Positions 13,283 to 24,700 of a DNA stretch of 64,000 bases are shown in pieces. Origin of the DNA: Psettodes erumei. Its lineage: Eukaryota > Chordata > Actinopteri > Pleuronectiformes > Psettodidae. The DNA lies in contig JAFBJZ010000901.1 of assembly GCA_016785225.1 (NCBI GenBank), forward strand, positions 806,001 to 870,000, in the 5' to 3' direction. Position numbers and translations under genes: made by a program. The notes beneath the pieces were generated by a model. It searched no databases, was not told the origin of the DNA, and saw nothing but the letters and a program-made list of their open reading frames with translations. Each line of letters opens with the position of its first letter. Positions within the stretch are counted from its first letter, which is position 1.

Positions 13283-13629
13283 AGGGCTGCAACTAACTAT
13301 TGTTTCCATTATCAACTGATCTGAAGATAATTTTCCTTATTAATCGATTGGTTTATTATAAAGCACCAGAAAACGGTTTTAAAAAATGCAGATTAAAATA
13401 TCCAATGCTCAAAGTGACAACATCAAATGTCTTCTTTTGTGAGGACAACGGTCCAAACCCCAAAATATTACTGTTACAGCAACAAAAGATCAAGAAACAC
13501 AAAACCCTCTAAAATGTGATGAAATCATCAAATCTTTGTCATTTTTGCTTGAAAAAAATCACTTAAACAATTAATCAATTCTAAAAATAGTTGGGTACAT
13601 TTCTGTCTATCAGCTAACCCTTGCAGCAC
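13283..13629. mobile_element. Degenerate non-autonomous DNA transposon (MITE-like)
   Basis: It begins AGGGCTGCAACTAAC and ends with a degenerate inverted partner (TTGCAGCACT). Inside are ATTAATCGATTGG, AATGTCTTCTTTTGTG and CAATTAATCAATT motifs, which I recall from a very common perciform fish element with AGGGCTGCAAC ends. There is no coding capacity. Target-site duplications are no longer clear, so this is an old copy. The family name (hAT-type) is from memory. Confidence 0.6.
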
Positions 13630-13674
13630 TTGTTAAGTAATAATGATTCTTAAAGCATAAATCATAGACATTTT

Positions 13675-13680
13675 TTTATT
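13675..13680 (-). terminator. alg5: Candidate alg5 polyadenylation signal
   Basis: AATAAA on the minus strand, about 460 nt downstream of the alg5 stop. It is the first canonical hexamer below the stop that I found. A variant TATAAA lies nearer, around 14010. Confidence 0.45.
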
Positions 13681-14142
13681 TTGGTTCAAGTCATCCAGCC
13701 TATTTCCCTCCCTTCAGCAAAATGATCCCAACACAACATTCAGCCAACCTGTCAGAATCATGACATACATATTATCAGATCCTTCACATTTCCGACAAGT
13801 CTCTCTCACTTACAGCTGACTGGCCACAGAATAAACATGAATTAACTTAGTAGATGGATCTGTCATACAGACATCCTGTAAACCATGGCAACAGAAATGT
13901 GGGTGTAACAGTGGCCATCACAAGCCGGATTAAAAATAAACAAAAGGCACGAGGAGCCCACATCTGTGTCATTACTTCACCTCCAGTGACGTTTGGAAAG
14001 GAAAAAGAATGACATACTTTATACTCTGTGCTTTGTGGTCGATTACAGTGAATGATGGAGGCAGCTGTTAATCCCACCTCATCCAAATGTTTGATTGCCC
14101 TATCACTGGCTGTCTCTAGGTTATCAGGGCCTGTCTGATTGG

Positions 14143-17100
14143 CTAGTCAGTCTTACGCGGCGACTCCAGTTTCCAGGCTCCGGTGATGTAGCGCAGGCGG
14201 ATGAAAATCAGGTCCCGCCCCATCTGCAGCCAGCTCCAAAACGGGACCAGCTTGGACCCTGGCAGAGCAAACGCACGGGCGGTTAATTCTCAAATGATGC
14301 TTTTAAATGGAACAAATCATGGAAATACATCAGTCTGCTGACATTGACTGATGCAATTATGCCACCAGAGAACACTTAATCACGGCAGTACTGAGTCGGT
14401 TTAGGAATGCACCAGTCACTGTAAAACTGCCACAGTCAAAAACATGGAAAACAAAACAGACAAGGAAATAAACTAATAAAATATTTGGAGTGAATAAAAA
14501 ACCCACAAAGACCAGTGGGTATAAAAATCTATGATATACAGTATAATCACTAACAAAATGTTAAACAAAGACAAGTAATTAGCCAATCGCCGACATGCAA
14601 AGATAGCCAATAGAGATATTTATAGAACTAGAGATAGGTGGCACAGTGGGAGGACGTGTCCACATATTCCATGAAAAACCTACCTTCTATTTCAGTCCAG
14701 TTGACCGCCACTTCGGCTATGGGGATTTTAAAGCACTGGGCAATGTAGAGGAGCTCCACGTCAAATGCCCTTGGACAAAGATAAAAGAGTGCAGATGTTC
14801 TTCATCACTAATGTTGGATATGGAGCCTTGGTACTTTGGTTTGTTTTGTCCTAAAAAGAACTCAGTCCTAAACACGAGCATTTAGTGTCAGATTTGTAGT
14901 ACTGTTGCTCTGAGCTCTGAGCTCAATCAAAAATGATGTCAAATGGCAAGGCAATATTTTTCATATGGACCCTTTTCTTACAAGACTGCATTTTTATTTA
15001 GACAAATTTATTGCGTGGGTGCCCATGTTTAGAAAACAAACATTTTCAAATTATACTTGATGGAACAGGTTTGCAGGAAAAACAGTTCCATTAGTGTAAC
15101 TAAGATTTTTAAAACTTGTTTTCAGTATGTAATCTGGGCTTTAAAACAAGTAAGTATATATATGAGCATATCAAATTTCAAAATGGCAATCATTGCAACA
15201 ATGTGTTGCTGCCACTATGACAAAAGAAATAACTGCTCAGAGGGAAAATATTTTTTGTCATGACAGCCATTACTGCCTCATTACAATAATTCATGATGCC
15301 TCCAAGGTGGAGTGGGAGTCCTCACCATCGCTCCACATGGAGAGAGGAGAAGGTCTTGAGCGCAGCCTCACGTGTGAAAAGCTTGAAGCCGCACTGTGTG
15401 TCCCTGATCCCTCTCACACAGAGGAACCAGACAAGGAAGTGAAAGCCATACATGAGGAATGTACGGAACACAGATCGCTGTAGTGGACAGACAACAGTGG
15501 TTATTTAATGGTTAAACAGACAGTCCTCAAGACTGTGGACTCCAAGCAAGCAAAAAAGACAGAAAGTTACCTGAGCTACAGCTTCTTCCTGCAGGTGAGC
15601 TCTGGAACCACAGGAAATTGCCATGTTCTCCTAAATGTACACAGGGATTTTAAGGATGGCCACACACTAACTGCCTTCTATTAATACACGTATGTAAGAA
15701 AGAATAACAAAAACTGAACACAGTCTCACTGGTTTAGGGTCAAGGTCTTTAAGTCCGGCCTCCACTTTGTCAATGTCAGAAAACTTTGTGGCTCCATCGG
15801 CATCAGCCATCAGAATGACTTTACCTCTGGAGCTCAGAGTTCCCTTTAAAGAAAGAAAAAAATCATGGAACATCAATACATATTGACCTCCATACTGTTG
15901 CTTTTGTGCTGCAGTCAGACATACTGTAGTTTGACAGTCTCACCATGCGCACAGCTCCTCCTTTTCCTCTGTTCTTCACCAGCGTCAGGACCCGAACTTT
16001 ATCTGTGCTATACTTCCTAGTGTACCGTAAGGCGACCTGACAAGACATCACAACAGGGTTCACTCACAAAACACATTTCTGCTGGCATCAATTTGAAATG
16101 TTTAGCTAACCAAAAATAAAGTTCTTGGTAATATATTCCCAAAAAAAAGGTCTAAAAGTATTACCTCTGTGGTTTTGTCTTTGCTGCCATCGTCAACCAC
16201 AATGACCTCATAGGTGAAAGAAGGGTTTTGTTTCTGCAGTGGAAATAACATGAGGGATCTGTTTCACAACCATACACTCTATGTTCACGAGACCGTTTTT
16301 CAGTTGAATGCTGCCACCTGTTGGCCCCTTTGAGAATAACTGATCCAGCCGTTTTCTTTGTTTGGCCTCTCAAAGGAAGATAAAACTGCTTCTCTCAGAT
16401 CAGAAGTCAATAATAGAATAAGAATAATTCACAGACTGTTTTAACTGTGTCACCCCTTTTTAAATCAAACTACAATAAAGTTATGGTTAAAGTTTCATTT
16501 CACACATGAAGCTGAGCACTCACCTGCCTGTTCTCCAAGTACTCCATAGCTTCATCCAACATGACAGGCACTGTAATGACACAGAGACAAACAATTTTTG
16601 TGTTTATGACCTGCAGCAGGTGCAAAGAGAAATATGAAATTTAAACTGCACCATAATGCATCATTACTGATGGTGTATGATGCATCATTCAACAAAAAGT
16701 AACCTGTGGTGGTGAGGAAGCGTTTTAAACTATCTTTAAACTTATAATCCTATGTACTACATACTGTATGTACGTGTGCAGTGTAATGCATTTACACAGA
16801 TATCACCCAACAGTGTGTTGTATCTGCATATCTTCAAAGTCGTCCTTTCATCACTCACTTCGGAGCTCCTCGTTGTACGCCGGTATCACCACAGAGAGTT
16901 CCCTGGAATGGGGATCATGTAGACTTGGGAAGAGCTCCTTCTCTCCTGAGGAGGTGGTGAAGTATTTCTCCTTCTCATGGCGTGTTAGGTTCACCATCCC
17001 AGCAGTGACGTGCGCTACAATTAGCACCTGCAGATGGGGGGGAATACGCTCTTGTTACATTTGCCCTCAGGTACTTTGAGTTTTTAAACACAGGTGTAAA

Positions 17101-17703
17101 CCTTTTTTGACAAGATGAACACATAGTTATTGTATCACATGTACAACTAATATAAACTAAATCTGTGTCAGAACTTCAACTTCATCATGTAAAAGATTTT
17201 AAATAATCCTTTTTGGATAAGTGTTTGATGTTATTGTATTAGAAAATAAAGTGAAACCTTTGTCTTTTCCATTATTTGAATCATTTTAGGTTTTACTACT
17301 ATAGAGAATTTCCTTTACATCGTGAAGTGGAATACTGGGCTGCTTTTGAGCACCTTAAATTGTGATTTCGTCAGGATTAAACGAATCTTAGTGTTTGTGA
17401 GAGAGACTGTGAGAAAGGGAAGTGGCATCTAAAACTTCACCACGAGCCTGTCCTAATTACATTGTTCTTCTTACACTGAAAAAGTATACGGAGACAGAGG
17501 TTAACGTTGCCAACCAGTGGGTGCATTAATCAGGAAGTGAATTTGAGCTGCTTCTGCATCACATTACAAATATTAAAACACCTGCTACAACAAGCAGGTG
17601 TAGGCCCACACAAAATTTACTCATTATTATGACTACTTACCACAATCAAACCAAGAGCTGCTAAAACGACCAGAGCTTGGACTATTTCACAAAGGAAATC
17701 CAT
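14143..17703 (-). CDS. alg5: Dolichyl-phosphate beta-glucosyltransferase
   Basis: Ten minus-strand exons: 17703-17641, 17027-16859, 16570-16524, 16233-16165, 16036-15944, 15843-15730, 15630-15571, 15477-15326, 14769-14684, 14258-14143. They total 969 nt, 322 residues, with all phases closing. The enzyme makes dolichyl-phosphate-glucose from UDP-glucose at the ER membrane, the donor for glucosylating the N-glycan precursor. An N-terminal hydrophobic anchor spans about residues 4-30. The GT2 fold follows: SVVIPAYNEE (66-75), VVDDGSKD (105-112), KNRGKGGAVRM, and the metal-binding DADG (161-164). GIRDTQCGFKLFTREAA and VERWAFDVELLYIAQ are family blocks. Length is near the human 324. The start gives the membrane anchor directly. 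The C-terminal ESPRKTD is divergent but in frame. Confidence 0.96.
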
Positions 17704-18528
17704 TTGTCATGAGTTACCCTGCAGCCACTGACAGACCACCAGTCAAACTGCCTAGCTTTGAAGCTCGCTCTCCCTTCTCTTCCCCGCTTTGCTCCGTGTC
17801 TGGCGGCCTGTTCTCCGTCTTCCCAGGAAATACAAGCTTTGGGGGGGGATTGTTTAGAAGGCCGAAGCACTACATAGCACCCCTTGTATCTCCATTACTC
17901 TGCGGGCAGTTCAGTGAACTTCATGAACACAGCAGCGTCGAGGAAGTGACTGTTTTCCGACACATCATCAGTTTGAGACAAGAGCGGCCGAGCGGTGCTG
18001 CGGCAGCCTGCAGCGACACCTACACTGACACCTAGAGGCCGGGGTGGGGATAACATCAGGGGCCCTGGTCCAATAGCGTTCACACCACGGACTATTAACT
18101 AGACACGTGTGCATGTGGATTGTCCAGCGTGTAGAAAGAAATGTGGCTGTTGAGTTTTCTAAATTTTCTTAATTCTAAATGGCTAGATGCCACCATTGGA
18201 TTTGGTTTATTTATTTAAGTGACCATATAAGAGATAAGAGAAGAAGAAAACAGAGTTCTGATATGCAAATCGTGTTTTGTATCGGTTAAACCTCTGAGTA
18301 GTTTAGAGGAGAAATGTCTCTTTTTAGCAGTTGTGACAGCAACAGCAGACGTATGAAACATGCACCATGTTTTTTTTTTTTTTTTTTTTTTACCAAAACC
18401 AAAAAAAGGTTCGGAACTACTGATTTTATCTGTAAATATATATTGCTGAAGACAACAGTCATAGCTTGCATTGCTCCTACCGGCTGCCGTAGTGCGAACA
18501 CCAAACCCACGTGGTTAATCAAAACATC
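17704..18528. promoter_or_regulatory. Bidirectional alg5/exosc8 promoter region
   Basis: The two start codons face away from each other across 825 bp. The segment has a GC-rich, CpG-containing stretch (about 17760-18060), a CCAAT box at 18070-18074 and a poly-T run (18370-18391). The exosc8 ATG lies in CATCATGGCGGC, resembling a YY1 site, as in many housekeeping promoters. Two separate promoters are equally possible. Confidence 0.6.
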
Positions 18529-20709
18529 ATGGCGGCGGGTTTCAAGTAAGTCTGAACAGACTGTCGATATTTCGCCAAAAACGACACATTCCTGTGTTTT
18601 AAAGCTAATTTATCAGAGGCGCTGGATTAGATGTTAGAAAAATAAACGATCCACGTGTTAATAAACCGAGTCTCTGTTCTACTGAGTGCTACAGTTTGTA
18701 ATATATGTATAATATGACGGTTTCAGCAATAACCTGTCTCTCCATCCCGAACTTGTCCACTACAGGACAGCCGAGCCTCTGGAGTACCACAGGAGTTTTC
18801 TGGTCAGCGATTAAAACCAGTGACCGGTTACACGTTTCTGTTTATACCATCAGCGTCAGTGTCAGCAGCCATGTAATATTCACTCACGTTCACTCTTTGC
18901 AGAAAGAAAACTGCAGACCTGACGGACGGGAGTTGTCAGAGTTCAGAACCACCACACTGAACATAGGTGAGACACGGTCGCTGTACAAATGATTTGATAC
19001 TGTTTGTGTGTTTATGGCTAAGTGGGGTCATTTCCGTCTCCGTTCAGGGTCCATATCCACAGCAGACGGCTCGGCTCTGGTGAAGATCGGGAACACCACG
19101 GTCATCTGTGGGATCAAAGCGGTACATGGTCATGAATGCAGCAGTTAAACACCATGTTTTCAGCGGTTTTGGACCAGATAAAGAAATGACCTTTTTTCAT
19201 GTTTCCTCACGTGTAGGAGTTGGCAAACCCCACAGTGGAAGCACCTGGTAAAGGTTACATCGGTAAGTCCAGTGTGTAATGTCGGTGTATACGTAATAAA
19301 TGACGCCAAGGTACACACGCCCCCCCTTTTTGTTACCGAATTAATTAAAAATTTATTTATTCAGTCCCCTTTCTAATGACATATTTTAGACTGTCAAATT
19401 GGCATTTTTCCACTGTACTAAATACATATACTCTCTCCCTCCTTTGTAGTGCCTAATGTGGACCTGCCGCCTCTGTGTTCATCTCGGTTTCGCCCGGGCC
19501 CGCCGGGTGAGCAGGCCCAGGCTGCCAGCCAGTTCATCGCTGATATAATGGAAAGGTGCAAGAGATTTCAACTCACCTTTCTAGGTTTTTATCTGCTGGC
19601 TGCTTAGCTCTCTAAAATCTGTCTTATATTTCTATTGACAGAACTGATTTTTCATATGCTTTTTGCAGCTCTGAAGTGATTCAAACAGAGGACCTATGCA
19701 TTGAAAGAGGAAAGGTAAACTCAGAATTGTGCTCATTTACTGGATGCTAGTAGACTGTTGTAGTAGTGAAGTTGGGATCACTGGTCCTGATTCTGCTGAT
19801 TCTGGTTGCAGCTCTGCTGGGTGCTCTACTGTGACCTAATGTGTCTGGACTACGATGGGAACGTGTTGGATGCTTGTATTGTTGCCCTGCTGTCTGCCCT
19901 GAAAAACAGTATGTGCTGTAAACAAAACTTGGTAGCACCACACAACTATTGAATCAACTCATTACGGCACTGACCATTAAGTGATCTCTTTTGTAAGTTG
20001 GTTTTCCTCTGACATTAGTACTTAACAGCTCCCCCTGTTCCTCAGCACAACTCCCAGAGGTCACTATCAACACAGAGACATGTGTACCAGAGGTGAATTC
20101 AGAAAAGAGACATGGGCTGCAGATTCACAAACATCCAGTCGCGACCTCTTTTTGTATCTTTGACAAGTAAGTGAATGATTTTTTTAAGTTCGTCTGGACA
20201 AGATAAAACAAAAAACAAACAACTCAACTCAGTGTTTGAGCATGACCCTGACCTGCTCTCTGCACAGCTCCATACTGATCGTAGACCCCACATCTGAGGA
20301 GGAGAACCTGGCAACCGCTCAGCTCACTTTGGTGACAGATGAGGAAGATCGACTCTGCTCTGTACACAAACCAGGTCAGGATGCACAGTCTGCACTGAGT
20401 AGCCTCTAACTATGTAGCTTTTCCACTTTTTTATATAACTATTACTTTAAAAGTAGTCATTTGAAGCCAAATCTCCTGCAGGGTGTGCAGCACATTTAAA
20501 CAATTCATATTGATTGTGCTATGAGGTTGAAGAGAAATGAAATAAAAACAGACAAACACAGCTGTTTAACAGTCTTACCCTTCGACTCAGGTGGGACATC
20601 ACTGTCGGGGGAGAAGCTGCAGGAGTGCATCACCCGAACGACAGCGCGACAGAGAGAGATCCAGAAACTCATTGACAGAGTCATACATAGTGTGAAGACA
20701 GCGCAATAA
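18529..20709 (+). CDS. exosc8: Exosome complex component Rrp43 (EXOSC8)
   Basis: Eleven plus-strand exons: 18529-18545, 18766-18802, 18903-18966, 19048-19121, 19217-19262, 19450-19555, 19669-19714, 19812-19908, 20046-20166, 20268-20374, 20591-20709. They total 834 nt, 277 residues, all in phase (human is 276). This is one of six RNase PH-like subunits of the ring that threads RNA to the catalytic exosome subunits; it is not itself catalytic in animals. MAAGFKTAEPLEYHRSFL opens the protein, then KENCRPDGREL, ADGSALVKIGNTTVICG and VPNVDLPPLCSSRFRPGPPG, all PH-domain landmarks. LCWVLYCDLMCLDYDGN and KHPVATSFCIFD follow. The gene runs head to head with alg5 and tail to tail with supt20h. Confidence 0.97.
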
Positions 20710-20836
20710 AGAAACTCAGACATCACCTTTTTATCTAAAAGCTGTATTTTCCACTGTCAATATATATTCTTTTTTAATAACAATAAAACCGCTGACAAAG
20801 ACTGCTTAAAAAATTATTTCTCAGTGTCCAGAAACA

Positions 20837-20870
<34 letters not shown>

Positions 20871-21607
20871 ACGGTTGATGTCTCGTAAGAATACGCTCAT
20901 GGCTCCTGAACTAATTAAAAGGAAATGCCTTTTCAAAATGTGCTGTTCAAAAGCAGGTACACCGTCTTGCATGTTGATCTTGAGTCCTCGGTTGAGCCCT
21001 GTGTCGGGATTGCTAACAGAAGAAGGACTTCCAACAGACTGAGAGGTAGAGAGCTGCCCCCAGGCACTACTCCAAGATCAGATTTGCATTTTCACATGTA
21101 ATGGTTATATGGAGGATTTGGCGTCGATAAGCTCAGCTGGGATCCGTGCTTAAAGGGCAGTTTCTACCGGGGTCGAACCAAGCAGAGGCAGGAGGATCAG
21201 GAAGGCGCATGAGGAATCCTCTGAGAATGTGCATTCATGACCCTCTCAGTCCACAGAGCCTCCATATAAAAAGTCTTCCTGAAGGGGCAAAGTGTTATTG
21301 TGGAAGCCCACTACCTATGAGAACCATCTTTTTTCTGTTTCATCTCAAAAAAATATCACTACGGTTCTTTAAGCATAGGGCTCTGTGTTCTATAAACCCC
21401 ATCCTCTATGGCGAACACAGTTTTGGTTCTCCAAAACCTCTGACAACCAATACATACAAATTTGTCAGCTAGAAAAAGACAAACAGAAATGGCAAAAAAA
21501 GTCTTTTTGTCTGTAGTCTCCACAGTGAGGCAGACAAAGAGCACAGTATGGATCATTCACGTCCTCGTGTAGCTGGGGGAAGGGGGGTTAGTGTGATTTT
21601 CAGTCTG
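20710..21607. other. Convergent 3' ends of exosc8 and supt20h
   Basis: No coding exon. It holds the short exosc8 3'UTR, a CA microsatellite (20845-20872) and the presumed supt20h 3'UTR. No minus-strand AATAAA was found here, only ATTAAA at 20773-20778, so the two 3'UTRs may abut or overlap. Confidence 0.55.
20782..20787 (+). terminator. exosc8: exosc8 polyadenylation signal
   Basis: AATAAA lies 73 nt after the stop codon. A second AATAAA at 20705-20710 overlaps the TAA stop and is less likely to be used. Minus-strand ATTAAA at 20773-20778 is adjacent and could serve supt20h. Confidence 0.7.
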
Positions 21608-21754
21608 TCATGACTTAGGGAGGGGCTGTGGCGTGCTCCTCTTCCTCTTACTTCTTGGTTGGCTGGCGGTATGTTGCCGCGGTGCTCCCCCCGGAGGAGC
21701 TGCTGCTCCCATAGCCATTTGCTGCTGCTGCATTTGGTGCTGCAAGAATTGCAA
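21608..21754 (-). other. supt20h: supt20h terminal exon, open in two overlapping frames
   Basis: Entered in phase 1 (straight from exon 23869-23779), it reads VAILAAPNAAAANGYGSSSS and ends YRQPTKK at a TAA (21650-21648), very like human ...YRQPVKK. Entered in phase 0 (after exon 23080-22992), it reads LQFLQHQMQQQQMAMG, ends with a basic tail KRKRSTPQPLPKS and stops at TGA (21610-21608). The second tail resembles a human alternative C-terminus I recall (LRFLQHQM..., ending in TPTTPKF). The 107 nt from the acceptor to the TAA are therefore coding in two frames. Confidence 0.8.
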
Positions 21755-24700
21755 CTGTCCAGTGCAGAGAGAAAAGATGAGAAATGAAAAATATCAGGGG
21801 AGATTTCAGTGTGTCTCAATGAGCTCCCTCAAGCATCTTTTCGTCAGTGGGTCATAGTGTGAGCATCTGCAGCATGGTTAAAAAACACTGGCACCAGTGT
21901 TGAGCAGGCTCCCTCACTGAAACTGGAATCATACGATATCTTAGATTACCAGCTCTGTGTCGTACACATCTACATTGTTAAGTGGCATGGGTTAGTGAAG
22001 CTGAACTGAAGCCTGGTGCGACGTACAAGAGGAGAAACACAGAGGAGAAGGTTAATGGGTTGCAGAGGGGAGGGAGGAGAAGGAAGAGATACAGATTTGG
22101 GGTGGGCCGGGATGTGCTGGGGAGTGAGACAGGACACAGTCAAGCAGCACCAGTGGCGTTCTGGAGACACAAATTATTGGCTGTGACCCTGGCAACGACA
22201 GACATGCAGCGTAGCAACCGTGCTTTCTGCTCAGAGTAAGTCAGCAACTTCAACTGGGCGAGAAAAAGAAAAACTGAACACCTTGTGCTTTCATGCTTAC
22301 AGTGGTACAAGCTATCATCTCTTAATCTGCCTCGATGCAGTAAGCAACATTTCAGCAGAATGTACCCGATAACAATATGAGACCCTGCTGCTAAGTGCTT
22401 TGTGAGAACATGCCTCCCGCTTCGACACGCTGTTAGTCGCTGCCATCGGAAGTGCCACAAGCTCTGGTGTGTGGGTAAGCTGGGAGTACTGGCACTGTTG
22501 TGATCTTTGTCAAACAACATATTAACCAAACATACAACACAAGAATGAGTGAATGTAGATCTACAACAAACAAAAGAAAAGGAAAACTATTCCACAAGGC
22601 AAGTGGTGAAGATCAGACCTGGGGGGAAACGGTCTTATTTACAACTACACATATTACAATATGATTTCATTTGTCTTACATGGTTGGTTATAGTAAATTG
22701 TTGAAAGCTTCTTAGGTGCATTAAAAGTATTTCTGTTTTGTGTATCAGAATCTATTTCAATTTTACCCAGGTCTGATGAAAATGTTCAATTTTGGTGAGA
22801 AGAAGGATTAATCAAATCCTTTTAAACTTTAATACACAGCATAAAGTTAATTTACCCTGACAGTGTATAATGTAGCACAACATGTTGCCTGCTAAGTGAA
22901 GGCACGGAGAGTTGGCTGCTAATCTAGCCTCAGTGTTTGGCTCCTGCAAAAAATGTATATGTGTATACAGATGTTAAAGTTGCTGTATTACTTGGATCTG
23001 TGGCTGGTGCTGCTGCTGAAGCCTTGGAGAAGGCAGCGGGGGCCCAGACCCGTCCAGCCCACAGCCCAACTGGGACAGCACTAAGGGGGGGAGGGGAGGA
23101 AGGAGAGAGGGAGCCCCAGAGGGAAAGAGGAGACGGCAAGGGGGAGAGAAGCAAAGGAATCGAGTAAAGTGTGAAGGGAGAAAACACACATACGGGGTTG
23201 TTGATGGTGAGCGGGGATGGGGGGGTGGGGTTACAGGGATGCATAACCACACACAAGGAAAGAGGTGAGAGGGAAGAAAGAGAAAGAGGGAACATTGCGG
23301 GGAGGTCAACCATACAGGTCGATGACCATGTGCATGGAGAATTTCGAGTAGATTATGGGTAAAATAGCACGGACGTGAAGTGAGCAGGGCAGGTTGAGAA
23401 GGAAGACAGTGCGAGAGGGAGATACATGAGGGTGGGGGCAAAAACAAATAACAAAGAAGAAAAAAAAAGAAAATGTAGCAGAAAAGAAGGGGAAGTTGAG
23501 TCTCTCCTGTCAGATGTAACATGCTCCACTGAAAGGAACGACAGCTAACTTCAGTAAAACGAGCATATGTAGTTACAGACTGAGTCTGAATGTACAGTAA
23601 TTACAAAACCGAATACATTAGTAAATCCTATCTCATTAGTTGTAGTTAGTGGCATGGAGTCAACTTATTTTGAAACAGGTAAGGGACCACTGAGGAGAAC
23701 TGTTTCAGAGACATCTGTGTGGGTTTGCCGTGTATTTGTGTGTGTGTGTACGTGTGACTGGGGGGTGGGGGTTCATACCTGCTGCCTGTGGAGACATGAA
23801 GCCTCCAACTCCCAGGTTGATGACAGCCGTTTGCTGGTTTCCTAAACTTTGATCTGACCCCTGGTCCCCCTGTGAAAAATGTCAAAGGTCGTCACACACT
23901 GTTGCCATCACAAAATCCTTGGACGACAAACACTTGAGCAGTAATGCATACACCGACTCACCACAAATCTTGACACTTAAAGCATTTAATTTACAGGGAA
24001 AAAAGTAAAAGACAGAAAGAAGATAAGAGATGAGCACAAAATGATGCTGAACAGTGAGGATGCAGCCATTAGAGGGTTATGAGGTGTTCTGGCAGCGGCT
24101 GCAGGAATATGTCAGGATCAGCTTGGCAGTGTTGGATTCTGGGCTTTTCTCCCATGACTCCTTGCAGATTTGTTCGAACTTGCATGCATGAGTCAGAGCT
24201 TCTTGACAGAGGTCATGAAGTCATTCCATAGATTTTCCGTTGTGAGTCAAGCCTGGGCTTCAGCCGCTGCAGCCGACACTTTCTAATTCTTGTCTTAGAG
24301 CCGTATTTGTCAATACACTTTGGTCATCATCCTGTTGGACAACACACCATTCCCCAACTATTTTTTAGTGGTAGCTTCCTTTTGGAGTTCTGGCTTCTTC
24401 TGGCACCTCTGACATAATGGTCCTTGCCTCATTCACGACTTTCCCAATAAGCACTGCGTATGTGCACGTACGTGTTTGCATGCAAATGTGTGCTTGTGCG
24501 TCTTACCGTCTCGCCCTGCTGCTGAGGACTGGATGTGGCCGACTGACTCTGCTGTGGGGAGAACTGAGACAGCTGCTGCTGCTGCAGAGAGTTAAAGATG
24601 AGAGGACCAGTGGGGATCTGGGAATGTAAAACACAAACATGCACACAATCATTCATCCACACACACAAACAAACGAAAAAAGAAGATGGAGTGACAGACA

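Noticed and set aside
22974..23522. 182-codon minus-strand frame, Ser/Leu/Pro-rich
   Set aside because: Only its last part (23080-22992) is a plausible supt20h exon; the rest is low-complexity purine-rich intron.
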